Assembly: GCA_934373375.1 (NCBI GenBank)
Contig: CAKROP010000118.1
Location: 1 to 6,825, forward strand
DNA: 6,825 bases
Direction of reading: 5' to 3'
Source of the DNA: an uncultured Anaerosacchariphilus sp.
GTDB lineage: Bacteria > Bacillota > Clostridia > Lachnospirales > Lachnospiraceae
Position 1 is the stretch's first letter, and every line of letters starts with the position of its first letter. Below, in pieces: positions 1-6,385 of this stretch. A model generated the notes under the pieces. It was not told the origin of the DNA. It saw nothing but the letters and a program-made list of their open reading frames with translations, and did not search any database. A program made the translations under genes and the position numbers.

Positions 1-416
1 TCCGGTATAAAAGCCTCACCGTCTGCCTTTCCTCCGTCCAAATCGAACTTCACCGTCACCTCTGCCGGCGTCCAGACCGCATAAAGGGTCTGGTCGTTTT
101 CCACTCTGTCCTCGGAAAAATTCCATTCCTTCGCCAGGCTTTCATCCTCTGAGGTAATCCAGCCACAGAAGGTATAGCCGGGCTTCAGAGGTATCTCCGG
201 CTCCTCTGCCAGCTCCCCATGCTTCAGACGTTGGGCGGCGATCTCCGATCCGCCCTCTGTATCAAAGGTCACATTGTAACCCCCATGGGTGGCAAACCAG
301 AACACCAGAATCACCACGAAACAAATCGCGCCTATAATAAATCCGTCTAAAATACGGATGGGGACATCCTTACTTCCGTAGATGCCCCTTCCGAACCATT
401 TCTTATCTTCTGCCAT
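1..416 (-). CDS. Membrane-anchored InlB B-repeat protein (C-terminus beyond window)
   Basis: The first 138 codons of a gene that runs off the left edge. The product has a short charged N-terminus, then one hydrophobic segment at about residues 24-43 (LDGFIIGAICFVVILVFWF), then a complete InlB B-repeat (Listeria-Bacteroides repeat) at about 47-116 with the usual landmarks YNVTFDTEGG, KPGYTFCGW and TLYAVW. A second repeat begins at about residue 119 (EVTVKFDLDGG). The segment looks like an uncleaved signal anchor that leaves the repeats outside the cell; such repeats occur in adhesins and surface proteins of Firmicutes. ATG at 416 is the only possible start, since an in-frame TGA lies four codons upstream with no start codon between. 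An AAAAGGA at 433-439 is rather far away (16 nt). It begins 34 nt after the mglC stop with no terminator between, so it may be the last gene of the mgl operon. Its substrate or ligand cannot be told from this fragment. Confidence 0.85.
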   Translation of the reverse strand, partial: MAEDKKWFGRGIYGSKDVPIRILDGFIIGAICFVVILVFWFATHGGYNVTFDTEGGSEIAAQRLKHGELAEEPEIPLKPGYTFCGWITSEDESLAKEWNFSEDRVENDQTLYAVWTPAEVTVKFDLDGGKADGEAFIP

Positions 417-450
417 AGATTTCTGTCAGTTGTCCTTTTCTGAAAATAGA

Positions 451-1533
451 TTACTTACGTACCAGGTACTTTCTCATATCGATGGAGCAGGCAATCAGGA
501 TAATCAGACCCTTGATGATGTACTGCAGGTTCTGATTGATGGAAAGGAACTGCAGCGCTACGAAGATAATACGAAGCAGGAATACTCCCATTACTACGCC
601 GCTGATCTTACCGGTACCACCAACAAAGGAAACGCCGCCGATAACGCAGGCCGCGATTGCGTCACACTCGTAGTTCAGACCGGTACCTGCCTGGTTAGAA
701 CCGATACGGGCGGACTCAATAAATCCGGTAATACCATACATACAGCCTGCCAGGGTATGTACCAGAATGGTAGTCTTCATAACATTTACACCGGATACGT
801 TAGCAGCCTCCGGGCTGGAACCTACCGCGAACATATTCTTACCGAAGGTTGTCTTATTCCACATGAACCACATGAAAATAACAACTATAATTGCGTAGAA
901 TACGTAATTCGGAATCGGAACGCCTGCTACAGACAGGTGGCTTCCGGTTACAAAATCCTTGAAGGACTGGTCAAGTCCGGAAAGCGGCTGACCATTGTTG
1001 CCGTTGATCATAATGTACATCAGCAGGCAGCCGTATACGATCAGCTGTGTTGCCAGTGTTACGATAAACGGATGCAGAGAGAACTTCGCTACGAAGAAAC
1101 CATTGACCCAGCCTACCAGACCGCCCACTGCGATAGCAATCAGGATAACCAGCCAGATCGGCATAACCGGAAGATCCGGGAACATTTTTGTAGCATAAGT
1201 TACAGACTGCAGCAGAGATGCGGAAATACATGCGGTCAGACCTACTACTCGTCCTGCAGAAAGGTCTGTACCGGTCAGTACGATACAACCTGCAATACCG
1301 CAGGCAATCGGAATATTTGCCGCGGAAAGTGAAATAATATTGACGATAGAATCCGGCTTCAGGAAATAGCTGTTCTTCGCCTGGGTGTAAATAATCGCCA
1401 CAATAATCAGAATATACATGGCGTTGTTGATCAGTGCCTCTTTCCAGAAGGTTTTCTTATCCTTGCTGTCCAATGCCTGATAACCGGAAATCTTTGCGTT
1501 CCAGTTGGATTTCATATTAGAAAAAATGTTCAT
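451..1533 (-). CDS. mglC: Galactose/methyl-galactoside ABC transporter permease MglC
   Basis: A 360-residue integral membrane permease of the BPD_transp_2 (RbsC/MglC) family that forms the sugar channel and docks on MglA. About eight to ten hydrophobic segments are visible, the first at about residues 36-51. Family landmarks include TDLSAGRVVGL (89-99), the cytoplasmic EAA-like loop GSSPEAANVSGVN (238-250), and the conserved stretch DAIAACVIGGVSFVGG (291-306). These match E. coli MglC closely as I remember it, more than RbsC or XylH. An extra charged N-terminal extension of roughly 25 residues precedes the first membrane segment. The ATG at 1533 has the ribosome site AAAGGGGG (1543-1550) at 9 nt, and this site overlaps the mglA stop codon, which implies translational coupling. 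It is the third gene of the mglBAC operon. Confidence 0.94.
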   Translation of the reverse strand: MNIFSNMKSNWNAKISGYQALDSKDKKTFWKEALINNAMYILIIVAIIYTQAKNSYFLKPDSIVNIISLSAANIPIACGIAGCIVLTGTDLSAGRVVGLTACISASLLQSVTYATKMFPDLPVMPIWLVILIAIAVGGLVGWVNGFFVAKFSLHPFIVTLATQLIVYGCLLMYIMINGNNGQPLSGLDQSFKDFVTGSHLSVAGVPIPNYVFYAIIVVIFMWFMWNKTTFGKNMFAVGSSPEAANVSGVNVMKTTILVHTLAGCMYGITGFIESARIGSNQAGTGLNYECDAIAACVIGGVSFVGGTGKISGVVMGVFLLRIIFVALQFLSINQNLQYIIKGLIILIACSIDMRKYLVRK

Positions 1534-1548
1534 ATCGCGCCGCCCCCT

Positions 1549-3048
1549 TTATACGTATTTCGCAGCATGAGTCATAATCTCTTCCTGCGTCGTCTCACTT
1601 GCATTTACTTCGCCTGCCAGCCGTCCGCCGGACATAACCAGAATCCGGTCGCAGATACCAAGAAGCTCCGGCATCTCAGAAGATACCACAATGACACATT
1701 TGCCCTTATTGGCCAGGTCAATGATAAGCTGGTAGATCTCGTACTTCGCTCCTACGTCAATTCCTCGGGTAGGCTCGTCCAGAAGCAGTACTTCCGGCTC
1801 GGTCAGAAGCCAGCGTCCCAGAATAACCTTCTGCTGATTTCCACCGGACAGGGAACGAATCTTCGTCTCCTGGGTCGGGGTCTTCGTATGCATGGCGTCA
1901 ATAGACCACTGGGTATCCTTTCTCATGGACTTTTCATCCAGCCAGAAGCCCATACGCAGATGCTTCTTTAAGCTGGAAATAACGGTATTCTCCCTGATAT
2001 TCAGGATACCAAAGATACCGGTGGCACGCCGCTCCTCCGTCAGCATGGCAAAACCATTTTTGATGGATTCACGGGCATTGCGGTTCTTTACTTCTTTGCC
2101 ATAAAGCTTGATGGTTCCGGAATGTCTCGTGGCGATACCGAAGATATTCTCCAGGGTCTCTGTTCTGCCGCTGCCATCCAGACCTGCCAGACCCACAATC
2201 TCTCCCTTTCTTACATGGAAAGATACATCCTTCAGCAGGGAATACTGTGCGGTCAGGTGTTCTACCTCCAACGCTACCTCGCCCGGCGTATTGGTCTTCG
2301 GCGGGAACTGGTTGGTCAGCTCGCGGCCTACCATCAGACGGATAATTTCATCTGTAGTCAGCTCACTTGACGGACGGGTCGCCACATACTGGCCGTCCCG
2401 CATGATGGTAACTTCATCAGAAATCCGTAAAATCTCTGCCATCTTATGGGAAATATAGATAATGCCACAGCCTCTGTCACGCAGCATATTTATAATCTCG
2501 AATAAATGCTCCACTTCCTGCTCTGTCAGTGAAGAAGTCGGCTCGTCAAATACAATGACCTTGGAATTATAGGAAACGGCTTTCGCAATCTCCACCATCT
2601 GTCTCTGGGATACCGGCATCGTACTCATAATCCGCTTCGGATCTACATCAATGCCCAGCTCCTTAAAGACAGCCTTCGTATCATCGTATATTTTTTTCTC
2701 ATTTACCATGACGCCTGCGATCTTGGGATAACGTCCCAGCCACAGGTTGTCCATTACATTACGCTTCAGTGCCTGATTCAGCTCCTGATGCACCATTGCC
2801 ACACCGTTTTCCAGTGCTTCCTTCGAATTCTTAAAATTAATTTCTTTGCCTTCCAGAAAAATCTGTCCGCTATTCTTGGCATACATACCAAACAAGCATT
2901 TCATCAGGGTGGATTTTCCTGCGCCGTTTTCTCCCATCAGCGCGTGGACGGTTCCCCTCTTCACTGTCAAAGAAACATGATCCAGCGCCTTGACACCGGG
3001 GAATTCTTTACAGATGTCTGTCATTTGTAAGAGAACATCATGCTCCAT
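1549..3048 (-). CDS. mglA: Galactose/methyl-galactoside import ATP-binding protein MglA
   Basis: A 499-residue duplicated ABC ATPase that drives galactose import at the inner face of the membrane (E. coli MglA is about 506). The N-terminal domain has Walker [10 protein letters not shown] (39-47), a degenerate signature PVSQRQ (145-150), Walker [12 protein letters not shown] (164-174) and H-loop His201. The C-terminal domain has a degenerate Walker [10 protein letters not shown] (289-297, Lys replaced by Arg), an intact signature LSGGNQQKV (400-408), Walker [12 protein letters not shown] (421-431), and Ser in place of the H-loop His (VSSEMPE). One intact and one altered site are normal for the sugar CUT2 family. 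An upstream in-frame TTG (3075) would add nine residues, but those codons contain the ribosome site itself, so ATG 3048 is the start. It lies between mglB (98 nt upstream) and mglC (15 nt downstream). The family is certain; galactose specificity rests on overall similarity to MglA and the neighbouring genes. Confidence 0.95.
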   Translation of the reverse strand: MEHDVLLQMTDICKEFPGVKALDHVSLTVKRGTVHALMGENGAGKSTLMKCLFGMYAKNSGQIFLEGKEINFKNSKEALENGVAMVHQELNQALKRNVMDNLWLGRYPKIAGVMVNEKKIYDDTKAVFKELGIDVDPKRIMSTMPVSQRQMVEIAKAVSYNSKVIVFDEPTSSLTEQEVEHLFEIINMLRDRGCGIIYISHKMAEILRISDEVTIMRDGQYVATRPSSELTTDEIIRLMVGRELTNQFPPKTNTPGEVALEVEHLTAQYSLLKDVSFHVRKGEIVGLAGLDGSGRTETLENIFGIATRHSGTIKLYGKEVKNRNARESIKNGFAMLTEERRATGIFGILNIRENTVISSLKKHLRMGFWLDEKSMRKDTQWSIDAMHTKTPTQETKIRSLSGGNQQKVILGRWLLTEPEVLLLDEPTRGIDVGAKYEIYQLIIDLANKGKCVIVVSSEMPELLGICDRILVMSGGRLAGEVNASETTQEEIMTHAAKYV

Positions 3049-3053
3049 ACTCT

Positions 3054-3060
3054 TCCTCCC
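3054..3060 (-). promoter_or_regulatory. Ribosome binding site of mglA (decides the start)
   Basis: On the minus strand GGGAGGA sits 5 nt before ATG 3048. It lies inside the reading frame that would begin at TTG 3075, so that longer start is very unlikely. The site is 10 nt downstream of the foot of the intercistronic hairpin. Confidence 0.85.
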
Positions 3061-3069
3061 ATCTCGTTG

Positions 3070-3106
3070 ACACAAAGGCGGACGTAACTTACGGCCGCCT
3101 TTGTGT
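3070..3106 (-). promoter_or_regulatory. Large stem-loop between mglB and mglA
   Basis: CACAAAGGCGG (3071-3081) and CCGCCTTTGTG (3095-3105) are perfect inverted repeats of 11 bp, extended by one A-T pair at the base (3070/3106). Inside, after one A/G mismatch, CGT and ACG can pair again around a five-base loop, so nearly the whole segment folds into one rod. Neither strand has a run of T after the stem, so this is not a classic intrinsic terminator. Its position 40 nt after the mglB stop suggests a barrier to 3' exonucleases or a partial attenuator, giving more mglB than mglAC message. That role is inferred from other binding-protein operons such as malE-malF. Confidence 0.75.
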
Positions 3107-3146
3107 TATCCTTGCTTTGCTATCTTTTTCAATCGTTTCCTGTGAT

Positions 3147-4319
3147 TTACTCTCCTGTGTACGGTGCGTACGGAACGTAAATCTTGTTGCTGATCTCTGC
3201 GTCTGCATTGTAGCTGTCAGTTCCATCTGTCAGAGCTGCGCCCTTAGCTGCGTTCTGAGCCATGATGGAGATACAGTCTGCCATACCCTCTGCGTCCTGC
3301 TTGATGGTACCAACCATCTTGCCGTCGCTGATGAGCTGCTTTGCTGCGTCTGTAGCGTCTACGCCAAATACCGGAATCAGAGTGGAATCAGCTGTTCCCA
3401 GGTTGTATCCCTTATCGTTCAGTGCGGAAATAACGCCCTCAGCCATACCGTCGTTGTTGCAGATAACCAGCTCGATCATGTTGCCGTTACCCTCGTTGTA
3501 CTGGGACAGGTTGGTGGTCATGTAGTTATTTGCAGCGGTTGCGCTCCATGCGCCGTCCTGGTCTACCTGATACTTGTCTGTGTTGGTCGGGTCGAAGTAC
3601 TCAAGCTCCGGCTTGCCAGCTGCTGTAAGAACTGCGTTAGCGTCCTCTACTGCGAACTGAGTACGGTAAATAGCCTCTGCGTTACCAAGCTGACCCATCA
3701 TCATAGCGTAGGAAATCTTGCCGTCGCCGTTCAGGTCAACCTTGTCAAAGTTCTCAACCAGGTAATCGCCGATCATCTTGCCCTGCATATGGCCTGCTTC
3801 CGGAGCGTCTGTTCCAACGAACGCGCACTTGTCATAAGAACCGAGAACCTGTCCTGCGGTAGCGTCATCCTCAACTGCTCTGTTGAAGAAGATCAGGTCA
3901 ACGCCCTTAGCGGATGCCTTATCAACAACTGCCTGAGAAGCGTCTACAGAACCGGAGGTAACGATGTTTACGATCAGGATGTTTGCGCCCTGTGCAAGAG
4001 CGGTATCGATCTGCTCGTTCTGTGTGGTCTGGTTATTGTTTGCGTCATAGTTCTGATACTTTACTCCAAGGCTGTCCAGCTTCGCATCCAGTGCGGTACG
4101 AACAGAAGAGATATATGTGTCAGAGTAGGTGTAATAGAATACTGCGATGTTAGCGTCGGAGAGATCTCCGGTTGCCTCTGCAGCGTCTGCTACGTCGCCT
4201 GCTTCTGCTTCTGCAGTAGCGTCAGCTGCCGGAGTGTCCTCCTTCTTGCCGCCGCAGCCTGCCAGCATGGATACTGCCATAGCGCCGCATAATACAACTG
4301 CTAAAAGTTTCTTTTTCAT
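3147..4319 (-). CDS. mglB: Galactose/methyl-galactoside-binding lipoprotein MglB
   Basis: A 390-residue periplasmic-binding-protein type I (Peripla_BP_4) protein that captures sugar for the MglAC transporter. Residues 1-22 are a lipoprotein signal with lipobox LAGC, so Cys22 should be lipidated and hold the protein on the outer face of the membrane. A flexible Ala/Glu/Asp-rich linker follows (about 24-52), then two Rossmann-type lobes. A calcium loop DLNGDGKIS (195-203) matches the EF-hand-like site of E. coli MglB (DLNKDGQIQ), with Glu283 as the likely remote ligand. Likely sugar contacts by comparison from memory are Asp67, Tyr69, Asn118, Arg219, Trp258, Asn289 and Asp321; the equivalents of E. 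coli His152, Asp154 and Asn256 are Asn213, Glu215 and Gln341. ATG 4319 has GGGAGGA (4328-4334) at 8 nt. It is the first operon gene, divergent from galK. Galactose or glucose is the likeliest ligand; the changed contacts leave some doubt. Confidence 0.93.
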   Translation of the reverse strand: MKKKLLAVVLCGAMAVSMLAGCGGKKEDTPAADATAEAEAGDVADAAEATGDLSDANIAVFYYTYSDTYISSVRTALDAKLDSLGVKYQNYDANNNQTTQNEQIDTALAQGANILIVNIVTSGSVDASQAVVDKASAKGVDLIFFNRAVEDDATAGQVLGSYDKCAFVGTDAPEAGHMQGKMIGDYLVENFDKVDLNGDGKISYAMMMGQLGNAEAIYRTQFAVEDANAVLTAAGKPELEYFDPTNTDKYQVDQDGAWSATAANNYMTTNLSQYNEGNGNMIELVICNNDGMAEGVISALNDKGYNLGTADSTLIPVFGVDATDAAKQLISDGKMVGTIKQDAEGMADCISIMAQNAAKGAALTDGTDSYNADAEISNKIYVPYAPYTGE

Positions 4320-4340
4320 AGTAAAATCCTCCCTTTATTA

Positions 4341-4352
4341 TGATTGCAGTCA
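4341..4352. promoter_or_regulatory. Near-palindrome in the mglB leader, possible operator
   Basis: TGATTGCAGTCA is palindromic at five of six pairs and lies just downstream of the predicted mglB transcription start (about +9 to +20). It resembles the perfect palindrome at the galK -35 box (TGATTG arm in both), though without the central base. The role is inferred from position and similarity only. Confidence 0.25.
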
Positions 4353-4366
4353 CGAACTACATTCTG

Positions 4367-4394
4367 ATTATAACAGACGCCCAAACAATTCCAA
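4367..4394 (-). promoter_or_regulatory. Predicted sigma-A promoter of mglBAC
   Basis: On the minus strand a perfect -10 box TATAAT (4372-4367) is preceded by TGT, making an extended -10. A moderate -35 box TTGGAA (4394-4389, four of six matches) lies 16 nt upstream. Transcription would start near 4360, giving a leader of about 40 nt before mglB. Confidence 0.75.
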
Positions 4395-4415
4395 TGTATT
4401 ATTTTCCTTTTTTAG

Positions 4416-4429
4416 TGTAAAATCTTACG
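4416..4429. promoter_or_regulatory. Imperfect palindrome between the divergent promoters
   Basis: TGTAAAATCTTACG has TGTAA and TTACG arms (four of five pairs) around a 4-nt centre. The arms recall a catabolite-control (cre) site, TGWAANCGNTNWCA, but the conserved central CG is missing. It lies upstream of the mglB -35 and the galK -35, where an activator or a looping repressor could bind. Weak evidence. Confidence 0.2.
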
Positions 4430-4461
4430 TTTTTCTGTATTGTTTCATGTTGGTTTCGCAG

Positions 4462-4474
4462 TGATTGACAATCA
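4462..4474. promoter_or_regulatory. Perfect palindrome over the galK -35 box, candidate operator
   Basis: TGATTGACAATCA has two 6-bp arms with one central base and covers the TTGACA -35 box entirely. A repressor bound here would block RNA polymerase. The palindrome is seen directly; its use as an operator is inferred. Confidence 0.4.
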
Positions 4475-4493
4475 AATCAAAATCATTTACTAT
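4465..4493 (+). promoter_or_regulatory. Predicted sigma-A promoter of galK
   Basis: A consensus -35 TTGACA (4465-4470), a 17-nt spacer, and a -10 TACTAT (4488-4493, five of six matches). Transcription would start near 4500, leaving about 25 nt of leader before the galK ATG. This also rules out the in-frame TTG at 4465 as a start codon, because it belongs to the -35 box. Confidence 0.85.
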
Positions 4494-4509
4494 AGAACTA
4501 TCATATTTT

Positions 4510-4516
4510 AAAGGAG
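4510..4516 (+). promoter_or_regulatory. Ribosome binding site of galK (decides the start)
   Basis: AAAGGAG lies 8 nt before ATG 4525. It fixes this ATG over the in-frame TTG 20 codons upstream. Confidence 0.88.
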
Positions 4517-4524
4517 AATTCTCT

Positions 4525-5805
4525 ATGAAAACTACGGGGGAAATAAAAGATCTGTTACAGAAAAAAGAACTGGATTCCACTTTGCTGGATATCTATCTGG
4601 ATGAAAGCCGTCTTGACTATCAGCGGCAGCGTTATATCGACGCTCTCGCAAAGTATGAAGAGCTCTACGGAGCCGGTGATGTTTCTATCTTCAGCGCGCC
4701 CGGACGCAGCGAGATCGGCGGCAACCACACGGATCATCAGAACGGCGAGGTACTGGCCGCTTCCATCAATCTGGATGCCATTGCCATCACAGCGCCGGTG
4801 AACGAGCCGGTTGTACGCGTGGTATCCGACGGATACGACATGATTACCGTATCTCTGGATGACCTGGCGGTAAAGGAGGAGCTGAAGGGTACCACCGATT
4901 CTCTGATCCGCGGCGTGCTGGAAGGCATTCAGAATCACGGCGGCAAAATCGGCGGCTTCCAGGCCTATATTACCAGCGACGTACTGATTGGCGCAGGTCT
5001 TTCCTCTTCCGCTGCCTTTGAAACGATCATCGGAACGATTATATCCGGCATCTATAATAATATGAAGCTCTCTCCGGTAGACATCGCTATCATCGGTCAG
5101 TACGCTGAAAACCTTCACTTTGGCAAGCCATCCGGCCTCATGGATCAGATGGCCAGCTCTGTGGGCAGCCTGGTACATATTGATTTCGCGGATGTGGCTC
5201 ATCCGGTCATTGAAAATGTGAGCTGCGACCTGGCAAAATACGGCTATAGCCTGTGTATCACCGACACCAAGGGGTCCCATGCGGATCTGACCCCGGACTA
5301 CGCCGCTGTTCCCGCAGAGATGCGCGCCGCAGCTGCTGTACTCGGTCAGGAGCTTCTGCATGGCATTACTCTGGAGCAGCTGCTCTCTCACGCTGCTGAA
5401 ATTCGTGAAAAGGCAGGCGACCGCGCTTATTTACGCGCCATCCATTTTGTGACAGAAAATGTGCGGGTACAGGAAGAGGTTGCCGCTCTGAAGGCAGAGG
5501 ATTTCGACACATTTCTGAAGACCGTAAAGGCTTCCGGCGATTCCTCCTTCAAATATCTCCAGAACGTATACACCAACCATGACATTACCCACCAGAACGT
5601 ATCTGTGGCTCTGGCAGTCAGCGACGCCATTCTCGGCAGCAACGGCGTCAGCCGTGTACACGGCGGCGGCTTCGCAGGAACGATCCAGGCCTTCGTGAAG
5701 AACGAGGCCGTGGCCGAGTACAAGGCCGCCCTGGACGGAGTGTTCGGCGAAGGCGCCTGCGATGTACTGATGATTCGCAAGTACGGCGGCATGCGGGTGC
5801 TGTAA
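4525..5805 (+). CDS. galK: Galactokinase, clostridial variant
   Basis: A 426-residue cytoplasmic GHMP-family kinase expected to make galactose 1-phosphate from galactose and ATP, the first Leloir step. Motifs in order: galactokinase signature GRSEIGGNHTDHQNG (60-74), GHMP ATP-binding loop IGAGLSSSAAFE (155-166), catalytic Asp207 in GLMDQMAS, and the C-terminal GHMP motif RVHGGGFAGT (377-386). The signature departs from the textbook GRxNxIGEHTDY: His68 and Asp70 remain, but the usual Glu, Asn and Tyr are Asn67, Glu63 and His71. I recall this GGNHTDH form as common in Lachnospiraceae galactokinases. An N-terminal helical extension of about 50 residues precedes the signature, slightly more than in short galactokinases. 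It stands alone between its own promoter and terminator, divergent from the galactose transporter, which supports galactose as substrate. Another galactose-like sugar is possible. Confidence 0.92.
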   Translation: MKTTGEIKDLLQKKELDSTLLDIYLDESRLDYQRQRYIDALAKYEELYGAGDVSIFSAPGRSEIGGNHTDHQNGEVLAASINLDAIAITAPVNEPVVRVVSDGYDMITVSLDDLAVKEELKGTTDSLIRGVLEGIQNHGGKIGGFQAYITSDVLIGAGLSSSAAFETIIGTIISGIYNNMKLSPVDIAIIGQYAENLHFGKPSGLMDQMASSVGSLVHIDFADVAHPVIENVSCDLAKYGYSLCITDTKGSHADLTPDYAAVPAEMRAAAAVLGQELLHGITLEQLLSHAAEIREKAGDRAYLRAIHFVTENVRVQEEVAALKAEDFDTFLKTVKASGDSSFKYLQNVYTNHDITHQNVSVALAVSDAILGSNGVSRVHGGGFAGTIQAFVKNEAVAEYKAALDGVFGEGACDVLMIRKYGGMRVL

Positions 5806-5850
5806 TTTTTCATTTCCGGGCAGTTGCAAAGGGCTGCTGCTTCCGCAATA

Positions 5851-5875
5851 TGAACTGCTCCCCGTCAAGTAGACA
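5851..5875. repeat. IS3-type terminal-repeat-like sequence, possible IS relic
   Basis: The 25 nt beginning TGAACTGCTCCCCGTC and ending AGTAGACA resemble, from memory, the terminal inverted repeats of IS3/IS150-type elements. A partial inverted copy, CGGGCAGTT, lies at 5817-5825. There is no transposase gene and no clear target duplication, so at most this is a solo end or a scar between galK and its terminator. Confidence 0.25.
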
Positions 5876-5897
5876 ATTGAAAAAATATAAATTTTTC

Positions 5898-5930
5898 CTG
5901 CCGGCAGAAATTTATCTGCTGGCAGTTTTT
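5898..5930 (+). terminator. Intrinsic terminator of galK
   Basis: CTGCCGGCAG (5898-5907) and CTGCTGGCAG (5916-5925) form a 10-bp stem with a single G-U pair and an 8-nt loop AAATTTAT, followed at once by TTTTT (5926-5930). It ends galK about 93 nt after the stop codon. Read on the other strand the same hairpin is followed only by a mixed A/T stretch, so it may weakly stop the converging HEPN transcript, but no separate terminator is visible for that one. Confidence 0.9.
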
Positions 5931-5977
5931 ATGCAACTTCAACAACCCCCTCTTTTCTATACATTACCTTCTAAATT

Positions 5978-6385
5978 CTACATTTCATCATAATATTTCT
6001 TTACCTGCTGCTTCATCTTTTCAAACAATGGGCAGTAAATTTCTACAATATCCCGAAATTTTTCTTCCGCAAAGGTTCCGTCGTAATCATGGGCCAGATA
6101 ATTCCGGGTTTTCAGCATCTGCAGCCACCGATCATCATCTATCAGGCCATTGGTAAATGCCTGCTGCAAGGTTTCTCTGGGGGAACCGATGGCAAAATCC
6201 AGAATCTCCAGCTTCTTCACCAGAATGTCCTTCAGAACCTTCCAGGCGATATCAAAGGTCAGGCTGAAATTCAACACCGTACCCTCCAGAACAAAATCCG
6301 CGTGGGGATCTGCCGTCTGGCTCTTCTTTAGATTTTCCAGACTTTTACAAAACGTATGATACCGGTTAATATATTTGTTTTCCAT
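5978..6385 (-). CDS. HEPN protein, HI0074 family (nucleotidyltransferase substrate-binding; HepT-like toxin)
   Basis: A 135-residue all-helical protein of the HI0074 family (nucleotidyltransferase substrate-binding protein), normally encoded beside a minimal nucleotidyltransferase. Landmarks are the central helix region FSLTFDIAWKVLKDIL (40-55), SPRETLQQAF (68-77), and DDDRWLQMLKTRNYLAHDY (83-101). The last holds the motif R94-x4-H99-x-Y101, the HEPN RNase motif of HepT-type toxins, where the Tyr is the residue AMPylated by the partner in the Shewanella MntA-HepT system. Toxin activity for the HI0074 branch is inferred; the family was first named for structural likeness to the substrate-binding domain of kanamycin nucleotidyltransferase. 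ATG 6385 has GGAGGA (6397-6402) at 11 nt, inside the preceding gene, and the two frames overlap by 20 nt, so translation is coupled. It converges on galK. Confidence 0.9.
   Translation of the reverse strand: MENKYINRYHTFCKSLENLKKSQTADPHADFVLEGTVLNFSLTFDIAWKVLKDILVKKLEILDFAIGSPRETLQQAFTNGLIDDDRWLQMLKTRNYLAHDYDGTFAEEKFRDIVEIYCPLFEKMKQQVKKYYDEM

Noticed and set aside
382..1332. Long plus-strand open frame of 316 codons opposite mglC
   Set aside because: It lies antisense to a clearly recognisable permease, has no ribosome site, and its translation is rich in Cys, Asn, Gln and Tyr without any domain. It is a codon-usage shadow.
3070..3106. Calling the mglB-mglA hairpin a transcription terminator
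   Set aside because: Neither strand has a T-run after the stem, and mglA and mglC need to be transcribed from the mglB promoter, as no other promoter is evident in the gap.
3117..4292. Plus-strand open frame of 391 codons opposite mglB
   Set aside because: The translation is an implausible Cys/Val/Ser-rich string, exactly antisense to the binding-protein gene. The real gene has a signal peptide, lipobox, ribosome site and promoter.
4465..4524. TTG at 4465 as the galK start, adding 20 residues
   Set aside because: The TTG is part of the -35 box, so it would not be in the transcript; the added residues match nothing in galactokinases and a good ribosome site precedes ATG 4525.
4555..5391. Minus-strand open frame of 278 codons opposite galK
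   Set aside because: It has no family resemblance and no start signals, while galK on the other strand has all GHMP motifs.
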